A DNA stretch of 64,000 nt from Spizellomyces punctatus DAOM BR117 (GCF_000182565.1 NW_015971538.1:82713-146712), one strand, 5' to 3'. Positions 35,122-47,403 are shown, counted from the stretch's first letter. Translations and numbers: made by a program. Notes: a model not told the origin generated them from the letters alone.

Positions 35122-35705
35122 TTTTTAGATAAGTCTGTAGAATAGATACAATCTAGAAGAAGAACTGTAGGAGTAGACAATATAGCCGATCTAGAACCTT
35201 GTAATCTATTTTAACAAAGATATAGAAGCCGGACCTGCCGCCTCCCTTCCCGTCGAGCAGTGAAGTTTGCATTAGGAGCGACCCGACGTCAATTAGCAGA
35301 ATGCAGGCTTTTTTCTATTTTGTAAGTTAAGTGTAACCCTAACGTCACGTGCATTCGGACAGAATGACTCACACAGACGCGCAGACAAATTGACGGCAGT
35401 CCCGCCAAGCATTCCGCGCCCTGGTTGAGCTGCAGGCGATTATAAGAGTCTGCTTGAGGATGGGGGCAACTGAAAGTAAGCTTGCTTTTCGAAAGAGTGT
35501 CTTCCAACTTTACGAACAGAAGGTAACGAAATGCCTGATGCGACGCTTGGCTTGCCCCATGATCTCACCCAATTGACTTACAGTCTTGCCAATTCTCGGC
35601 TGCGTTCATATACGTTTCTATGGCAACATGAAAGTTGACCGACAAGAGACTCGTCGCGAACAAACCATCAAACACACTCACAAAGTACAGGCGATCATTC
35701 CCACT
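35122..35705. other. Intergenic region upstream of TIM13
   Basis: 584 bases between two plus-strand genes. It should include the 3' end of the secreted-protein gene (AT-rich to about 35240) and the TIM13 promoter. No other gene seen. Confidence 0.35.
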
Positions 35706-36094
35706 ATGGCATCCGAAAAGGCACAAGAGTTGATGGACCAAATCCGCCGCGAGGTGGCCATGCAAAACTTTCAAGAACTCTTGTCCGTAAGTATCAACCT
35801 CCCAACTCAAAAGCTTTGAACATGACTTAAATTGACAAACATAGAAAATCAATACAAAATGCTTTGCAAAATGCGTAACAAAACCCGGAACAAAGCTCGA
35901 TAGTTCAGAACAGGTTTTGTTTTCGTTTGCTTACTTTTGGGAAAATCTCACCAGGATTGCTCATGTATTTCTAATGCCCATTCCGACTTTTTACATAGAC
36001 TTGTCTGCAACGATGCTCGGACCGATACCAAGAAGCTTGGAATGTGGTATCAAACACGTATCTTCGAAGAGCTCAAAAAGAGAATGCTTTGTAG
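35706..36094 (+). CDS. TIM13: Mitochondrial small Tim chaperone Tim13
   Basis: Three exons: 35706-35786, 35845-35913, 35999-36094, giving 81 residues. Tim13 pairs with Tim8 as a hexameric chaperone in the mitochondrial intermembrane space and escorts membrane proteins such as Tim23 to the TIM22 insertase. The twin CX3C motif is complete: Cys33-Cys37 (CFAKC) and Cys52-Cys56 (CLQRC), each pair split by an intron from its neighbour region. EVAMQNFQELL before the first motif and RYQEAWNVVSNTYLRRAQKE after the second match Tim13 better than Tim8, Tim9 or Tim10. Oxidation by Mia40 would fold it after import. Confidence 0.94.
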
Positions 36095-36571
36095 AGAGTT
36101 TTTTTGGCGTCCTTGCATAATAGAAAATAGTTCTGGAGCAGATTTTGTCCGGTTGTTGATATTTCTTCTTGATTGGTCATTGGATGCTACTAAACTGTGT
36201 AGATTATGCTGTCGTTACGGTTTGGGCGCCCCATATATATGTATGAGGAGGAAGGCTCCTCACATAAATATGATTGGCGTCGTATCAGTGTATTCCAAAG
36301 CGGAAGTCGGCAGAGATGTGGTCGGACCCCAAATGAATGTTGGGTTGAGGTTGACACATGGCGTCGTTCAGTCCAGGATCCTTTTTACTTTAGCTTTCAT
36401 CTAGTTGTTCAGGAAAAGAGTTAACAATATTGACAGAAAACCCCTTCAACTCGACGTGGTCAAATCCAGCACCAGCATCATTCTCGAACGTAACTCTTGC
36501 AATCAAAATGTACGCAAATATATATATCATATTCATTATCATACAGCAAATCGGTTGCCAATATATCGACA
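36095..36571. other. Convergent 3' region, TIM13 and ATG15
   Basis: 477 bases between two converging stops. AT-rich, with several aataaa-like words near 36480-36550. Short ORFs are present but show no family likeness. Confidence 0.35.
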
Positions 36572-38182
36572 CTAAATGTATTTCCACGCCTGGCACTCCT
36601 CAGCCAAACAATTGTCAACAACCTTGCACTCCGGCACGGTTTTGGACTTTTCTAGAAAGGTTTTGATGACAAAGTCAATTGTGTGATAACGTACGCTTAG
36701 TTGCACTGTTGTGGGTTGATCCTGAAGTAGGAGGAGTGGTGGAGGGCTGTTAATGTCATATATACCTAGAAACAGATCAGCATCTCGGACACAGCAAGGC
36801 AAAAACGTTGCGAGAGAAGAGGACGTACATTCATAGCCAGTATGACACTTTGTTTCCAATGCATAGTCGAACCACCAACAACTACTAGTGGGTCCATTGC
36901 ACTGCCCCAAGTAAATTGGATCACCAGTATTTCCAAAATGATAGATGGGCAGCGTTTTGAGAAAATCCGTGTAATCCGGTTTTTGGTCTGGAGGTAGCGA
37001 AGGTAGCAAGCCGAGTCGAAGGGCATAGGTTAAGTCACCAGGCGCTTCGTATGCAAATGCTGGCAGGTCATTCGTTAATGCTATGAGGGAGGCAAGGGCG
37101 CCTCCCAGACTGTGACCAGCTAACCAAATACTGACACGGGACGGAAACCATTCCCGAACGGCTAGATACATGGTCTTGGTTGTGTGTTAATAGGATTGGT
37201 AGGAACGATGGGAATACGGATAGGGGTGTACCTGTGCAAGATTATAATAGGATCTAAGTAATTAAAGAGTTAATAATAGAAAAGGAATCAGAGGAAAGGG
37301 AACAGCAACCCACCCATCGAAATTCGAATTTTGGATCAAGCATTTCATATCGCACTCATTCTTGCCAGTCGGACAGTCGCATATAGGCTTCCATCCCCAC
37401 CCAGCCTTTGCACAGCAACAAGAAAACATGATATTGTCCTTTTTCCAACAAAACATTAGCCGATCCCCTTGATGTTGAACTTTAAATGAGCTCTTACATT
37501 GTACTTGTCCTCATTCGACGATGGACCCCCTCCTACAGGAGTAGCCAGCGTTGTACCTTTGAGCACAATGACGAGAACTTCTTCGTCTTCATCAAGAAAA
37601 ACGTAAGAGGCTAAACTTTTGCCTTCGCCTTTCCACCGAACCGTCTATCGCGCAGTGTTGGTTGTTGAGACATTACGCAAAAATAAACAACTACCCCAAA
37701 GGACTTACCTGATTCCATCCAGGAATATCGACCCAACCTTTATCATCCTAGCAAAGTCATGAGTGTCCAATTGTCAACAGACCACAAAACACTGACAACC
37801 CTACCGGCTCCAAGTACGCATCATGTGTCATCAACCCCAACGACAACACCGTCTCGGGGTCCGTATGATCCGGTATTCTAATCGGCTTTTCTTTGACATG
37901 CACCTGCTGAATGCGTTGTCCCCTCCATTCACTCCAGACGTTTATGGTGCCCTCATGGTGCTTAACAGTAGGGTATACAGGTCGGTGCTGTAATTGTGAG
38001 AGGTCATAGGATTTCAGATAGAGTTTTTGGGTTGCTCCTTCTTGGGTATAACCGTGTTTGATAATGTGGGTCAGATGGAAGCGAGAGGTTTTAGGAGCCG
38101 AATGCACAGATTCAACGAGTAGGAGCAGCAGATAACACAATATGGATGGACAACTTGGTAAGAGAATAGAATGGGTGCGCAT
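36572..38182 (-). CDS. ATG15: Autophagic-body lipase Atg15
   Basis: Seven exons: 38182-37805, 37747-37709, 37644-37498, 37438-37314, 37253-37232, 37174-36829, 36765-36572, giving 416 residues. Atg15 is a class-3 phospholipase delivered to the vacuole, where it breaks autophagic and Cvt body membranes. The N-terminal membrane anchor (ILCYLLLLLVESVHS) is the expected type II signal anchor. The active site is WLAGHSLGGAL with Ser259; the Asp lies in YHFGNTGDPIYLGQCNG and the His in VRYHTIDF. DNIMFSCCCAK and YALETKCHTGYE are Atg15 hallmarks. One exon is only 22 nt. The C-terminal Ser/Thr-rich tail present in yeast is short here. An extra small intron between the Asp and His regions cannot be excluded. 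Confidence 0.93.
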
Positions 38183-39420
38183 TTATATAGGTTAGAGGTA
38201 AGAGTATTATAGGTGGTATGCAGGAACTGATGGGAATGTTGACTGTCGTATGCAGGGGATGAGCTTTTTGCAGTCAATCCGTTATCTCAACGAGATGAGG
38301 ACGCGTCAGCATTTGGACGCGTGACGATCACCATATCAGACGAAATGCAAGGGATCAGATCGAGAGGGATGACCAATTGAGCTTTTTACTTTGCTTTGCC
38401 TACCAATATGGAGGGCCATTTACTTTTTTCAAACGACATGAAGTCGTCATGAAATGCCGGAGGGCTGCCAGCACTGTTTCTCAGATATCTCGTTGTATAT
38501 AATGGCAATCTCCTCCGGCCCCGACATTACTCACCGTACTTTTCGAATCCATCAAACACCGTCATAGAACCAGCAACAAATGATGACAAAAAGTGCGATA
38601 CCTGATCCGTACAAAACTGGCATTGGACCAGTAACGAAAAGAAGGAAAACATTACCACATGTTTTTTCCCACTTTGGCATCGTAATCTATAGCATTATAA
38701 ACTGTTCTTGATTACGAGTCTCTCGTAATGTCTGTCCCACCCTCCGAGTTACAAAGCACAGAGTTGACACTCTCCGACAAAACAGCGCAATGGAATCCTG
38801 ATTCGCTGCTATGCTCCAACCGTGAGCGAAACGAGAAACTGGAGAGCTGAGACATTGTAATGCCGAGAGCTAAAAACAAAGTGCTGGAGAGTCGCCATAT
38901 GATAAAGGTTCATCCCCGGAGGTTAGATAACAGCACTGGGGGATCGTTCGTAATCCAATCACAGAGCAATCGTAAGTATCCTCTAGTAAAAACACAGAAA
39001 TCTCCGCTCGTTGTTCAAACAAAATGTCATAGTGACTATTGTAACGTTCAACGTGCGCAGAACATCTTTTGGCCCCAGCGTCGCTTGCCGCACAAGACTA
39101 GATACATACAGGTTATAGGTCACCGTGCCATCATATAAAATGACTGTGCCACATGTCGAACGTGCACACATACCGCTGTGATTTTTGTTGTCGAATTTGC
39201 CGACTGGGAAAAGCATTGCAAAAGGGCGGACTTTTGTGATCTCCAACGCCACACAAGTTTGCTCTCGAGTTCTTTGAACAAGATAAAGAGCAAGCTGAAA
39301 AACCCCATGCCCGTCGCCGATTTTTTTTTTTTGGTTTTTTTTAAAAGGACTCGGCTGTTGTCTGAAGAATCATAACAAGAGTATATCCACCTCCGATTGG
39401 AGCATACCCAGTTTCTGTCA
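38183..39420. promoter_or_regulatory. Divergent promoter region, ATG15 and RGS gene
   Basis: 1238 bases with no supported gene. It must contain promoters of both flanking genes. T-runs occur near 39320-39345. Short ORFs here lack plausible starts, splice sites or homology. Confidence 0.4.
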
Positions 39421-40468
39421 ATGATCGGACGAGTATACGATGTGTTGGGATCCCTTTGGGGCACGGTCACAACGGTATATTAATCTTTTGGATAGGAACT
39501 CGTATTCAATCCCGTATCCTAACAGTTCTGGACTAGCTCGTGCAACCAAGAGAAGCCCCAAACGGCGACGGTAAAAACGAGTTTACGTTTACCTTTACGA
39601 AACAATGCTTTGAGCAAGTCATGACGAATCCTGCGCTCTTTTCAGAGTTTAAAATGTTTAGTTTGGTAAGAGGCTGTCTGTTGTATGATTTATTTTCTGT
39701 TCTTTTGCTCACCATGGTATCTTTGTTGACATGGTGGTATGTTCCTTTCAGACGCTACACTGCCACGAGAATCTCGTCTTTTACGAATCTGTACAAGAGC
39801 TGGAATCCCTTCTTACCCTCAAAGTTCCCTCATATGTGAGCCCATCGGCTCTCTCTCGATTCGTGCATGCCGGGACAGACTCGCATCCCGCCTCGGCAAC
39901 ACCGTCACCCGTTCCCATCCCTTCATCTCTGCTCGGCCATTTCCTCTACTTTCACGCCTGCTACCTCACTCTGGATGCGCCGACCGAAATCAACCTCCCG
40001 TCCATCACCCGCCAAGCCATTGCGCTCCGAATGATGAACAGCACGCAGGGACTCTACAGTGACGTGTTTGACCGAGCAATAGATGAAGTCTTGAGCATGA
40101 TTTATTTTGACTCATTTGGAAAGTTTGTGGAAAGCAAATCTGGATGCATTGGACAGCTGGAAGGATTGGCTGATGTACGACCAGAGTCTAAACGCAGCCT
40201 CCCGCCACGTCTGGTTCCAATCGTACGAAATCTAGCTGATACAGCGACGACCGTACGGACACCCATGACTTCGACCTCGTTTGATTTGGACTTTGTACGG
40301 TCGAATCGGAGTTCGGACGGAGCGAGCGACTCTGGTGTGTCCATCATGTCGACGAGATCCACTCGGACGGTTGCATCCATCAAAATCAAGCTTGCGGGTG
40401 CAAAGAAAAAAATGGGAAGAGTCGGGCGAGCCGTCGTGGTCGGGATGAGTCCTAGGAGTGCGAGATGA
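39421..40468 (+). CDS. RGS-domain protein (G-alpha GTPase activator)
   Basis: Three exons: 39421-39474, 39537-39665, 39752-40468, giving 299 residues. RGS domains speed GTP hydrolysis by heterotrimeric G-alpha subunits. The domain starts near residue 35 (CFEQVMTNPALFSEFKMFSL), continues with CHENLVFYESVQELESL, and ends with STQGLYSDVFDRAIDEVLSM and DSFGKFVES. A Pro/Ser-rich insertion of about 60 residues lies in the middle of the domain, longer than usual. The C-terminal 80 residues are Ser/Arg-rich and basic, perhaps a membrane or phospho-regulated tail. The first exon (MIGRVYDVLGSLWGTVTT) is inferred: it supplies the only ATG and splices in frame past a stop at 39534. Confidence 0.8.
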
Positions 40469-41053
40469 CATGCAACATCATTTCAGCAATGATATGGGTA
40501 CACAAGGGCGATAATGTGCATGTGCGTGTGTGCGTGTGTGGAGGGAGTCAAAGAGATAAAAGAACCTCATCCTTTTGGGCATTCAAAAAAACAAAACGAT
40601 CATAATGGCCTCTCCCAAATGTACAGTTTATTAGATATTTCTATAGAGTATGACTAATAGATGGGATACGATTCCCTTAAAAGCCCCTCTTTAACAATTG
40701 GTTGCTCCCATGGGAGAAACAGACCCTTTCTTCCCATTTGTCATGTTACGTCAGCCACCATGGTAAAAAAAATTCGAGTGCAAAAAATCGTATTTCTTAC
40801 GTGTTTCTCTTCTTCTTTTCTCTACCGGAGAGAAATCTACCCGTGAGAGAAAAAAGGAGGAGGGGAGTCTGAGTGTGTCATCCGTTTTGACAGTAAGAGA
40901 GAGAACAAATGTGCGTCAGAGAGATTTCAGGATAAAATAAAAAAGTGGGCTGAGGGGGGGGGGGGGGGGGGGAGGAGGAAGGGAAATACAAAAAGGGCTT
41001 TCGCTGTTGAGCCCTCTCCCATCCGTCTCCCACCCAATAGATTATCAGAAGCT
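40469..41053. other. Intergenic region with a 19-base G run
   Basis: 585 bases between two plus-strand genes. It includes a gtgtg-rich stretch near 40518-40542, A-rich runs, and a G homopolymer at 40954-40972. The promoter of the next gene should lie here. Confidence 0.45.
40954..40972. repeat. Homopolymer of 19 G
   Basis: Nineteen consecutive G residues, then ggaggaggaa-type purine sequence, 81 bases before the ATG at 41054. It is likely length-variable and could form a G-quadruplex in DNA or in the leader RNA. Confidence 0.9.
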
Positions 41054-41671
41054 ATGCCTGCCAAGCAGCCCATTGAATCCTTCAATATAAAATCATCACC
41101 TCTCGTCAGTGAGCGACAGCAACCCACTGAACTCTATCATCGTCGTCGATCCGTTCGCATCATGGAAAAGGTGGCTCGTCGCTTTCGTGAGCACTTTGGA
41201 GAACATGTTCATCGGGATCCAGAATCTGGCAAAGTTCTGTTTGCTCTGCACCCAGAGAAACGTCGCACCGCTATCCAGGCGCCTCCGCCGCCTCCCCCAA
41301 GAATGTCCCGAAGAAAGAGCTCAATAGGAATCGTTTCAGTCAAAGCCATCACTCCAACAGACTCTGTCGACCTCATGGATATCATTGAATCTTACGCACG
41401 CCCAGACTCGTGCGCATCTCCCGCCGCCGACTTGGTCCGCTTTTGTTCCGCCCGCCGCGGGTCGGTTGCAGTCGGAACACCCATGAGTGAGATTTCTATT
41501 GATCCTTTTGAGCACGTCTCAGAGGAAGATCTTTCTCGCGAGACAAAGGATCCAAATACAATTCACTTGGTCAAGCAAAAAGTGGACTTTGAGGAACTCT
41601 TACGCGGACCCGATAGTACTATCAAGATATCCCTCACGCCCAGGATTATCCAGGCTGGGCAGACTGCATAA
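41054..41671 (+). CDS. Uncharacterised disordered protein, 205 residues
   Basis: Single exon. I do not recognise it. An N-terminal Arg-rich helix (RRRSVRIMEKVARRFREHFG) is followed by a PPPPPPP stretch, two Arg-Arg-Lys-Ser type sites (SRRKSSIG, ARRGSVAVG) that look like basophilic-kinase targets, and an acidic, Ser/Thr-containing C-terminus. Most of the chain looks disordered. The even codon composition and clean ATG support a real gene. Its short distance from the RGS gene on the same strand might hint at shared signalling, but that is weak. Confidence 0.6.
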   Translation: MPAKQPIESFNIKSSPLVSERQQPTELYHRRRSVRIMEKVARRFREHFGEHVHRDPESGKVLFALHPEKRRTAIQAPPPPPPRMSRRKSSIGIVSVKAITPTDSVDLMDIIESYARPDSCASPAADLVRFCSARRGSVAVGTPMSEISIDPFEHVSEEDLSRETKDPNTIHLVKQKVDFEELLRGPDSTIKISLTPRIIQAGQTA

Positions 41672-41995
41672 ACATAGTTATTTTTACATATTGATTCCCC
41701 GATTTCGTAGAGTGTATATAGTTTTTTTCTTTGCATTCTTTGGCATTGCATTGACAAGTTTAATAGTTTGGTGCATAGTGTGTGTTATGTATATCATTTT
41801 CAATAATTTGAACAAGTTTGGAAAGTTACTGTTCGGTTCTTGGTACACTCAAGTGATTCCATTATTTTTGTTCCCGCCATTTAATGACATTTAATTTGCT
41901 TATAAACTACAGTGAGATTGCAACACTTCCGCTTGCTTACTAGTTAATTACAGTTTTCCTTGATATGCACTGCATCTTTGCATCCTTCGTGTGCA
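41672..41995. other. Convergent 3' region
   Basis: 324 AT-rich bases between the stops of the disordered protein and the alcohol dehydrogenase. No gene seen. Confidence 0.4.
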
Positions 41996-43206
41996 CTACA
42001 TTTTCGCTTGAGCAGTATCCAACACGAACCGATATCTCACATCTCCCTTTCGAACCCGATCTATCGCCTTTTGACAATCACGGAGAGGTAAAACCTCGAC
42101 CTGAGCTTTGACATCATGCTTGGCCGCAAACTCTAGCATGTCTTCCAATTCTGCCTTGCTTCCAATGGCACTACCCACAACAGACACTTGCTTTCCAGTC
42201 AATGAGAACGGGGGGATGACCAGGGGTTCTTCGGGAAGTGACACAATAACGAGTTTTCCATGAACGTCGAGAAGGCTCAAGTAAAGAGGCCAGTCTTGGT
42301 TGCGGGGATTCGCACAGCAAAGGATCAAGTCGAGCGTGTTGCGGTATTTTTTGATCTCTGCCTTATCGCCACCCATGTTTATGAATTCGTGCGCACCCAA
42401 ACGAAGGCACTCGTCCTTCTTTTTGGGCGAATGTGAGATGGCAATGACGTGGGCGCCCAATGCTCGAGCCCATTGAAGACCTAGGTGGCCCAAACCGCCA
42501 ATACCCAAAACTCCAACACGCTTCCCAGGACCTGCACCATGACGCTTCAATCTAGACCAAAAAAAAAACACCTAGTGAGCTTTGGGATTCTTGGATGCGG
42601 CATGAACGATGCAGAGACTTACGGCGCGTAGGTAGTCAACCCGGCACAGAGTAACGGCGCGGCAACAGTCGACTCGAGCGCTTCCGGCAATCTGAACGCA
42701 TATTGCGCCTGCAATCGAACCTTGTCCGCATATCCTCCTTGTGTCGTTTCTCCATCAGGATACTTTGACGCATATGTCCACAATTTGCGATCGCAGGCAT
42801 TATCATAACCACGATCACAGTCTCTGCACTTGAAACAGGCATAGCATTGAGCTCCAACTCCAACCCGATCACCGACATTGAGATGGGTGACTTTGGCCCC
42901 TTTTGCCGTCACTTGGCCGACAATTTCGTGGCCAGGAATAACCGGGTAAGGCGTCGGTCCCCATCCAGAATCCTTTATATTGAAAAATACCAAAAAAAAA
43001 AAAAATCAATGCCTCATTCTCGATCCAACAAAAGTGATCAACATTACAGATCTTACAATGGTATGAATATCACTTCCACAGATCCCACAGTAGTGGATCT
43101 TGATCTCGACATCCTCTTCTCCAAGGGGACGAGGCGTGTACGCAAAAGGCTTTAGCTCACCCGATTTCTCATAGGCAGCATATCCGTGAAACTGTTCAGA
43201 GGTCAT
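41996..43206 (-). CDS. Zinc-dependent alcohol dehydrogenase (cinnamyl/ADH6 type)
   Basis: Three exons: 43206-43057, 42972-42623, 42551-41996, giving 351 residues, the normal length. It should reduce aldehydes to alcohols with NADPH. The catalytic zinc site is in HYCGICGSDIHT and PGHEIVGQV, and the structural zinc uses CFKCRDCDRGYDNAC with its Cys-X2-Cys-X2-Cys-X7-Cys spacing restricted to this family. The nucleotide-binding turn is GIGGLGHLGLQWA. The HYCGICGSD form and SHSPKKKDECLRLGA are typical of the ADH6/CAD group, which prefers NADPH. Introns contain T-runs of ten or more. A TATA-like word (tttatag) lies about 50-55 bases upstream of the ATG on the plus-strand reading. Confidence 0.93.
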
Positions 43207-46200
43207 GATGGGAAAATGTGTATCAAAGAATGGGTGTGGGGAAACGAATGGTCAGTTTTTATAGCGTAGCGTGGGGTAGAATGGCACAGTCATTCGTTTG
43301 TCAGCAACAGGCCCCCCGGTGGAATTTCATCCCCGACCCGCCGTCTCTCAATGCATTTTAACATGGATGGCGTACAGGGAATGTGTGATGTCACTGTGGA
43401 TTACTACTGTGGAACTTATTTTGGATTCCATTTTGGGCTGACAAATGGATCGTCTTCATTCTCGCCCATGGCCATTTTGCTTGTAAGTTTTGGTTTTCCC
43501 GAAAGTGACATTTGGAAGTTTTCAGGACGATCGACAAGGTAGCAAAAATATGTTGCAAGACATGGGCGTGGGGGGCATTTGGGAATGGTTTGACTGGTAG
43601 CAAGTCTATAATTATTTTTTGGGATCACCGCTCCCTGGTATTATTATTATTTCCTCACTCGTCCAATCACATGACCAACATTCAAGTACTGTACCACCCG
43701 TCTCCCAGGCATTAAACGATGACGATCGCTCGTCAGCGTCGTGGCACCTTAAATGGTCTCTCGAATCTCGTCCATCTCATCCACCCTCCATGCATGTATA
43801 TTTATTAATCTGTTCATGAGCATAGTGCGCAAACATCAAACTTTTTGATCCCCACACTTCGTTCATCATCCATCAAAACAGGTTTTCTCAACGTTTGGTT
43901 TTTTTTCCAGACTGTTTTGTCAATCACAACAAGAGGATTCTTCCTCTACGATTGAGAATGTACGATTGAGGGACAAAAAGCGCAATCCAGCTTTTCCAGT
44001 AAAATAACGTCCAATAGAAATAATCAGCCTATTTCGTTCAGCCGCATGGGCGGTGTCGGTTCAGTTTGTAAGCCGTCCGTAAAAGGTGTTGGTTGAGACT
44101 AATGTGCACTTGCCGGAGGAGCGGGCTGAGCTAGAACTTAAAGTTGCGGTCAATGCTGCGGCTGCTACTACTGCTACTGAGCCCGTCGATCAATTATATC
44201 CTTCCGCTACTCTGATTCCTGAATAGGTGCGACCGGAGGCCGCGGCGGAAACGGAACCCTGTACACAACCAGGAAACAAGAATGAACATTCTGGAACTGA
44301 ATACCCCACTAGCTGAAGTTGCTGAAAGTGACTGGAATTGGAAAAGCGAGCTGCACCCGACTGGTATGGTTTGGATACATATCCGGGGAGCTTGGGCTTT
44401 TGCACTCCTTATTGAGCGGAAAATCAGTTGAAGACTGCCCTCATAACTCTACTTGAGCAAGGATTTGCTGAACGGCACCCCGGAGCGGGATGCCTGGTCT
44501 TGCAAGAAGGAGTTTGACCAAATCTGCTTAATGTGGTAAGAGGTTGACTCTGCATTCTTGATTTTTCTTTCATTAGGAGGTTGACCGGGTTCTGCGCCTT
44601 GTATGTGAGGAGGTTGGTTTGCCATCATAATACGCTCGTCTGGTGTATTTTGTCAGGGTACAAATAACAATGGGCAGCTTCTGGTACTCGTCGCCACTGC
44701 TACTGGAACCATCTTCTATTAGACTCGCTCAATGCTCTTTTCAAATGATGATACTTTCCAATGTTTGTGCTGGACGACACTTGAAGGAGAGGTGGTCACT
44801 GTCTACTGCATCTCGATCTTTTATGGATGTAATTTGGTCTTGTGAGCACGATCAGGTTTCAGTGCCTCAGTGAGTACGTGCATTTTTGTGCTCTAGTAAC
44901 CCCGTACAAAAAGAATGCAATGCTAGGTCATAGCATAATGTCACTTTGGTACTAGTGTGGTTTCGTTGTTCAGTGAAATTCCAGACTGCTTACTGCATCC
45001 CTGATTAACCTTTCCTAGGATGGCCAGCGGCTGACTCAGCATACCTTGATGTTGTCACCACATGGATGAGCACTAATGAATTGGCCCATGCTAACAAACG
45101 CTTACAAGAGATCAAAGTCGATTATGTTTCCTGGATATTTGAGCATCGTTGCGCGAGGAACGATGGCTTTTGAGGAAGCACTTGGATCTATAGTTAAAGG
45201 TTGGACGCCCATTCTTTGCCTGGTAAATGAGATGCAAAAAGACAGAGTACGATCATTACAGGCGGAAGAACACCTATGGCACACAACTGTCATGGCGGCT
45301 CTTCGAGGAAATTAGCGCTCCCAGAAAGGCGCATCTTTTTGGTTACAAGGTATATATATTGACTCTATTTCGCCCATTCAGCAACCATGCACTCCACATA
45401 CTTGCACCAAAACCCCTCATCAAAACGGTATACATGCAGATGTCCCTCCCCAGACATTTGCAGGCGTCGCAAACAAAGCCGTCCCCGTTTCCCTAAAACA
45501 GCACCAGACCAATAACCCCAGAGGCCAACACACAATCGCAGCACAGCAAGCAAAAAGGAATCCAAGCGTAGGACCGACGACTTTGCATCGACATGGGTTG
45601 TCAGTTGTGCCAAATTGACAGCAAATCACGGGGAATGGAAGCGACATGTGTGGTTTTTGTGAGATGAGATACGCTATGAATGGAATGTATCAAGATGAGC
45701 CTTGTGCCTTGTCTCCAGTGTCACCATTTGCATATTACCTTGAGCCCTGGCAAGAGACGACAGTAATCGCGGTGCTGTTAAGCTCCGAAAGACAAGGGCA
45801 AGGTCAAGACGGTCAAATAGTCAAAGGAACGGTCGGGTAAAACGCTGATGTCAGTCGAATGAGGTCACCGGGGACCATCCAAATAGGGCAAGTCATATCG
45901 CCTGTTTTGGCCTCTCGGCTGGTTGGATGGCCCTCAGTTAGTGTGGTTGCCACCGGCTTGATTGGCTGTCACCGGGTAATTTGGTTATCATTCGGTTAGT
46001 TCGGCCTTTTCGGCTGGATTGCTCCTTTGTGCCGTGTTGACTGATGTGGTGGGGGGGATGTCATTTGAGCCAATCTTTTAACATTGCTTGTCCAAGTGAG
46101 AGACGTTAGCGACGTTGTAGCAGCAGCTGAAAAGATGGAACACTTCACAAGCCGTGTACCGGCCACTTTTAACCAAGGTGCATCATCCATGTTGACCACA

Positions 46201-47216
46201 AGTAAAAGTCACACACAATGTCGTGTTTTCCACAATGTATTTTGTGTGTCTCGACATGGTTATCAGATGCGCATGTGTTGCACATAGTGTGATCAGCAAA
46301 CCTTAAAACTTGAAAATCGATGAGGTCTCGTGACAAACCCCAATCTGTCTTTGAAAATCGCTCCGATCATCTCCTCAGAGACGAGAGGCCAGAGATAAGG
46401 ACAAGTTGAACCCTCCCGCAAGGACCCGGAAGAACAATTCGAAAATGGCGCGACCTTTCTTCTTTGATTGCCCACACGCGACTTTTTTGTTAATCGCCAA
46501 GTTGGATGACTAAGCCCCGCGCCGACCCAGCACCACCAACCAGCCAAGGCAAGCCAAGGGAGACCTGATTTTTGGGTCAAACGCCCTTGTTTTCTGGTAG
46601 CTCCCTTCTACATGCAGGAACTTCCACGTTAGAACATTATTTTGTCCAAATGAATTCATATATGTCGCAGTTTCCCAAAAGGATATCCGCAAAACGGCCT
46701 TGTTTTGGGATGGGTAATTCCGAGGGGCTTTTTATGAATGGACGGCAAACTCCTTAAAGAGTCTCTAGGAGAGAAATTGAGGCGCCGGACTCGACTGCTC
46801 CCGAGACGCCGGTTCAAGGGGAGGGCGGGCGTTTTGGGAGACAGGAGTCAGGCGCCTCGTGCAATTGTACCTGTTTCTGGTTGGTTCAATTCATCTGAAA
46901 CATTGCAATATATCCATACACGGATACAAGGGGGTCAGGATGAAACATTTCTGGTTGTGTTTCGCGATAAGCAATCCAAAGTTTACCGCCCCCGATACTG
47001 GATGGGGACACAAATATTACTAGGAGGAGGGTTATCGGCCATCCAAGACGGCCGTGTGGGAAAAAAAAGTTGCCATTTTAAAAAGAAGAGAAAAGGGAAA
47101 AACTCAACAACCCACCGTGTGTGACACGCCCCCAATTTGGAAGGTGTCTCTTTTTTTTTTTCTTATTTCCCACACTGGCAAAAAAATCAAAAAGACAAGG
47201 GATTCTGAGAAGCAGA
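43207..47216. other. Gene-poor region with decayed coding-like fragments
   Basis: About 4 kb with no intact gene. Short open stretches with protein-like composition occur at about 44105-44218, 44465-44533 and 45019-45171, in different frames and broken by stops. A GT-AG pair of intron-like form (gtaag...cattag) occurs near 44537-44577. I cannot assign them to any family. The region 45880-46030 has loosely repeated ggctgg/ttgg words. No terminal repeats, tRNA or known transposase motif was found. It may be an old gene or mobile-element relic plus a long PMA1 upstream region. Confidence 0.4.
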
Positions 47217-47403
47217 TATAAGGAGCAGCCGGGGTTCTCATCGCTTCCTCTCGTCCTCTTCACCCTACTCGTACGTTCATCCCGTCCCCCCCTCCTCCTC
47301 CCTCCTCCCACCTCCCATCATTCTGTACATTTCGCGAGCTTTTGTTATTTTTGCTTTCGTTACGCTCTCGCTGTAGATTTCCTCATCGTTTATACTGATA
47401 AAC
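47217..47403 (+). promoter_or_regulatory. Core promoter and pyrimidine-rich leader of PMA1
   Basis: A TATA-type word, TATAAGG, lies at 47217-47223. A long C/T-rich tract follows (about 47240-47330, including cccccctcctcctccctcctcccacctccc). Such CT-blocks are typical of strongly expressed fungal genes, where they lie just before the transcription start. The ATG is at 47404. Confidence 0.6.

Noticed and set aside
45880-46030. Possible tandem repeat of ggctgg/ttgg words
   Set aside because: The copies vary in length and spacing and no consistent period could be defined.
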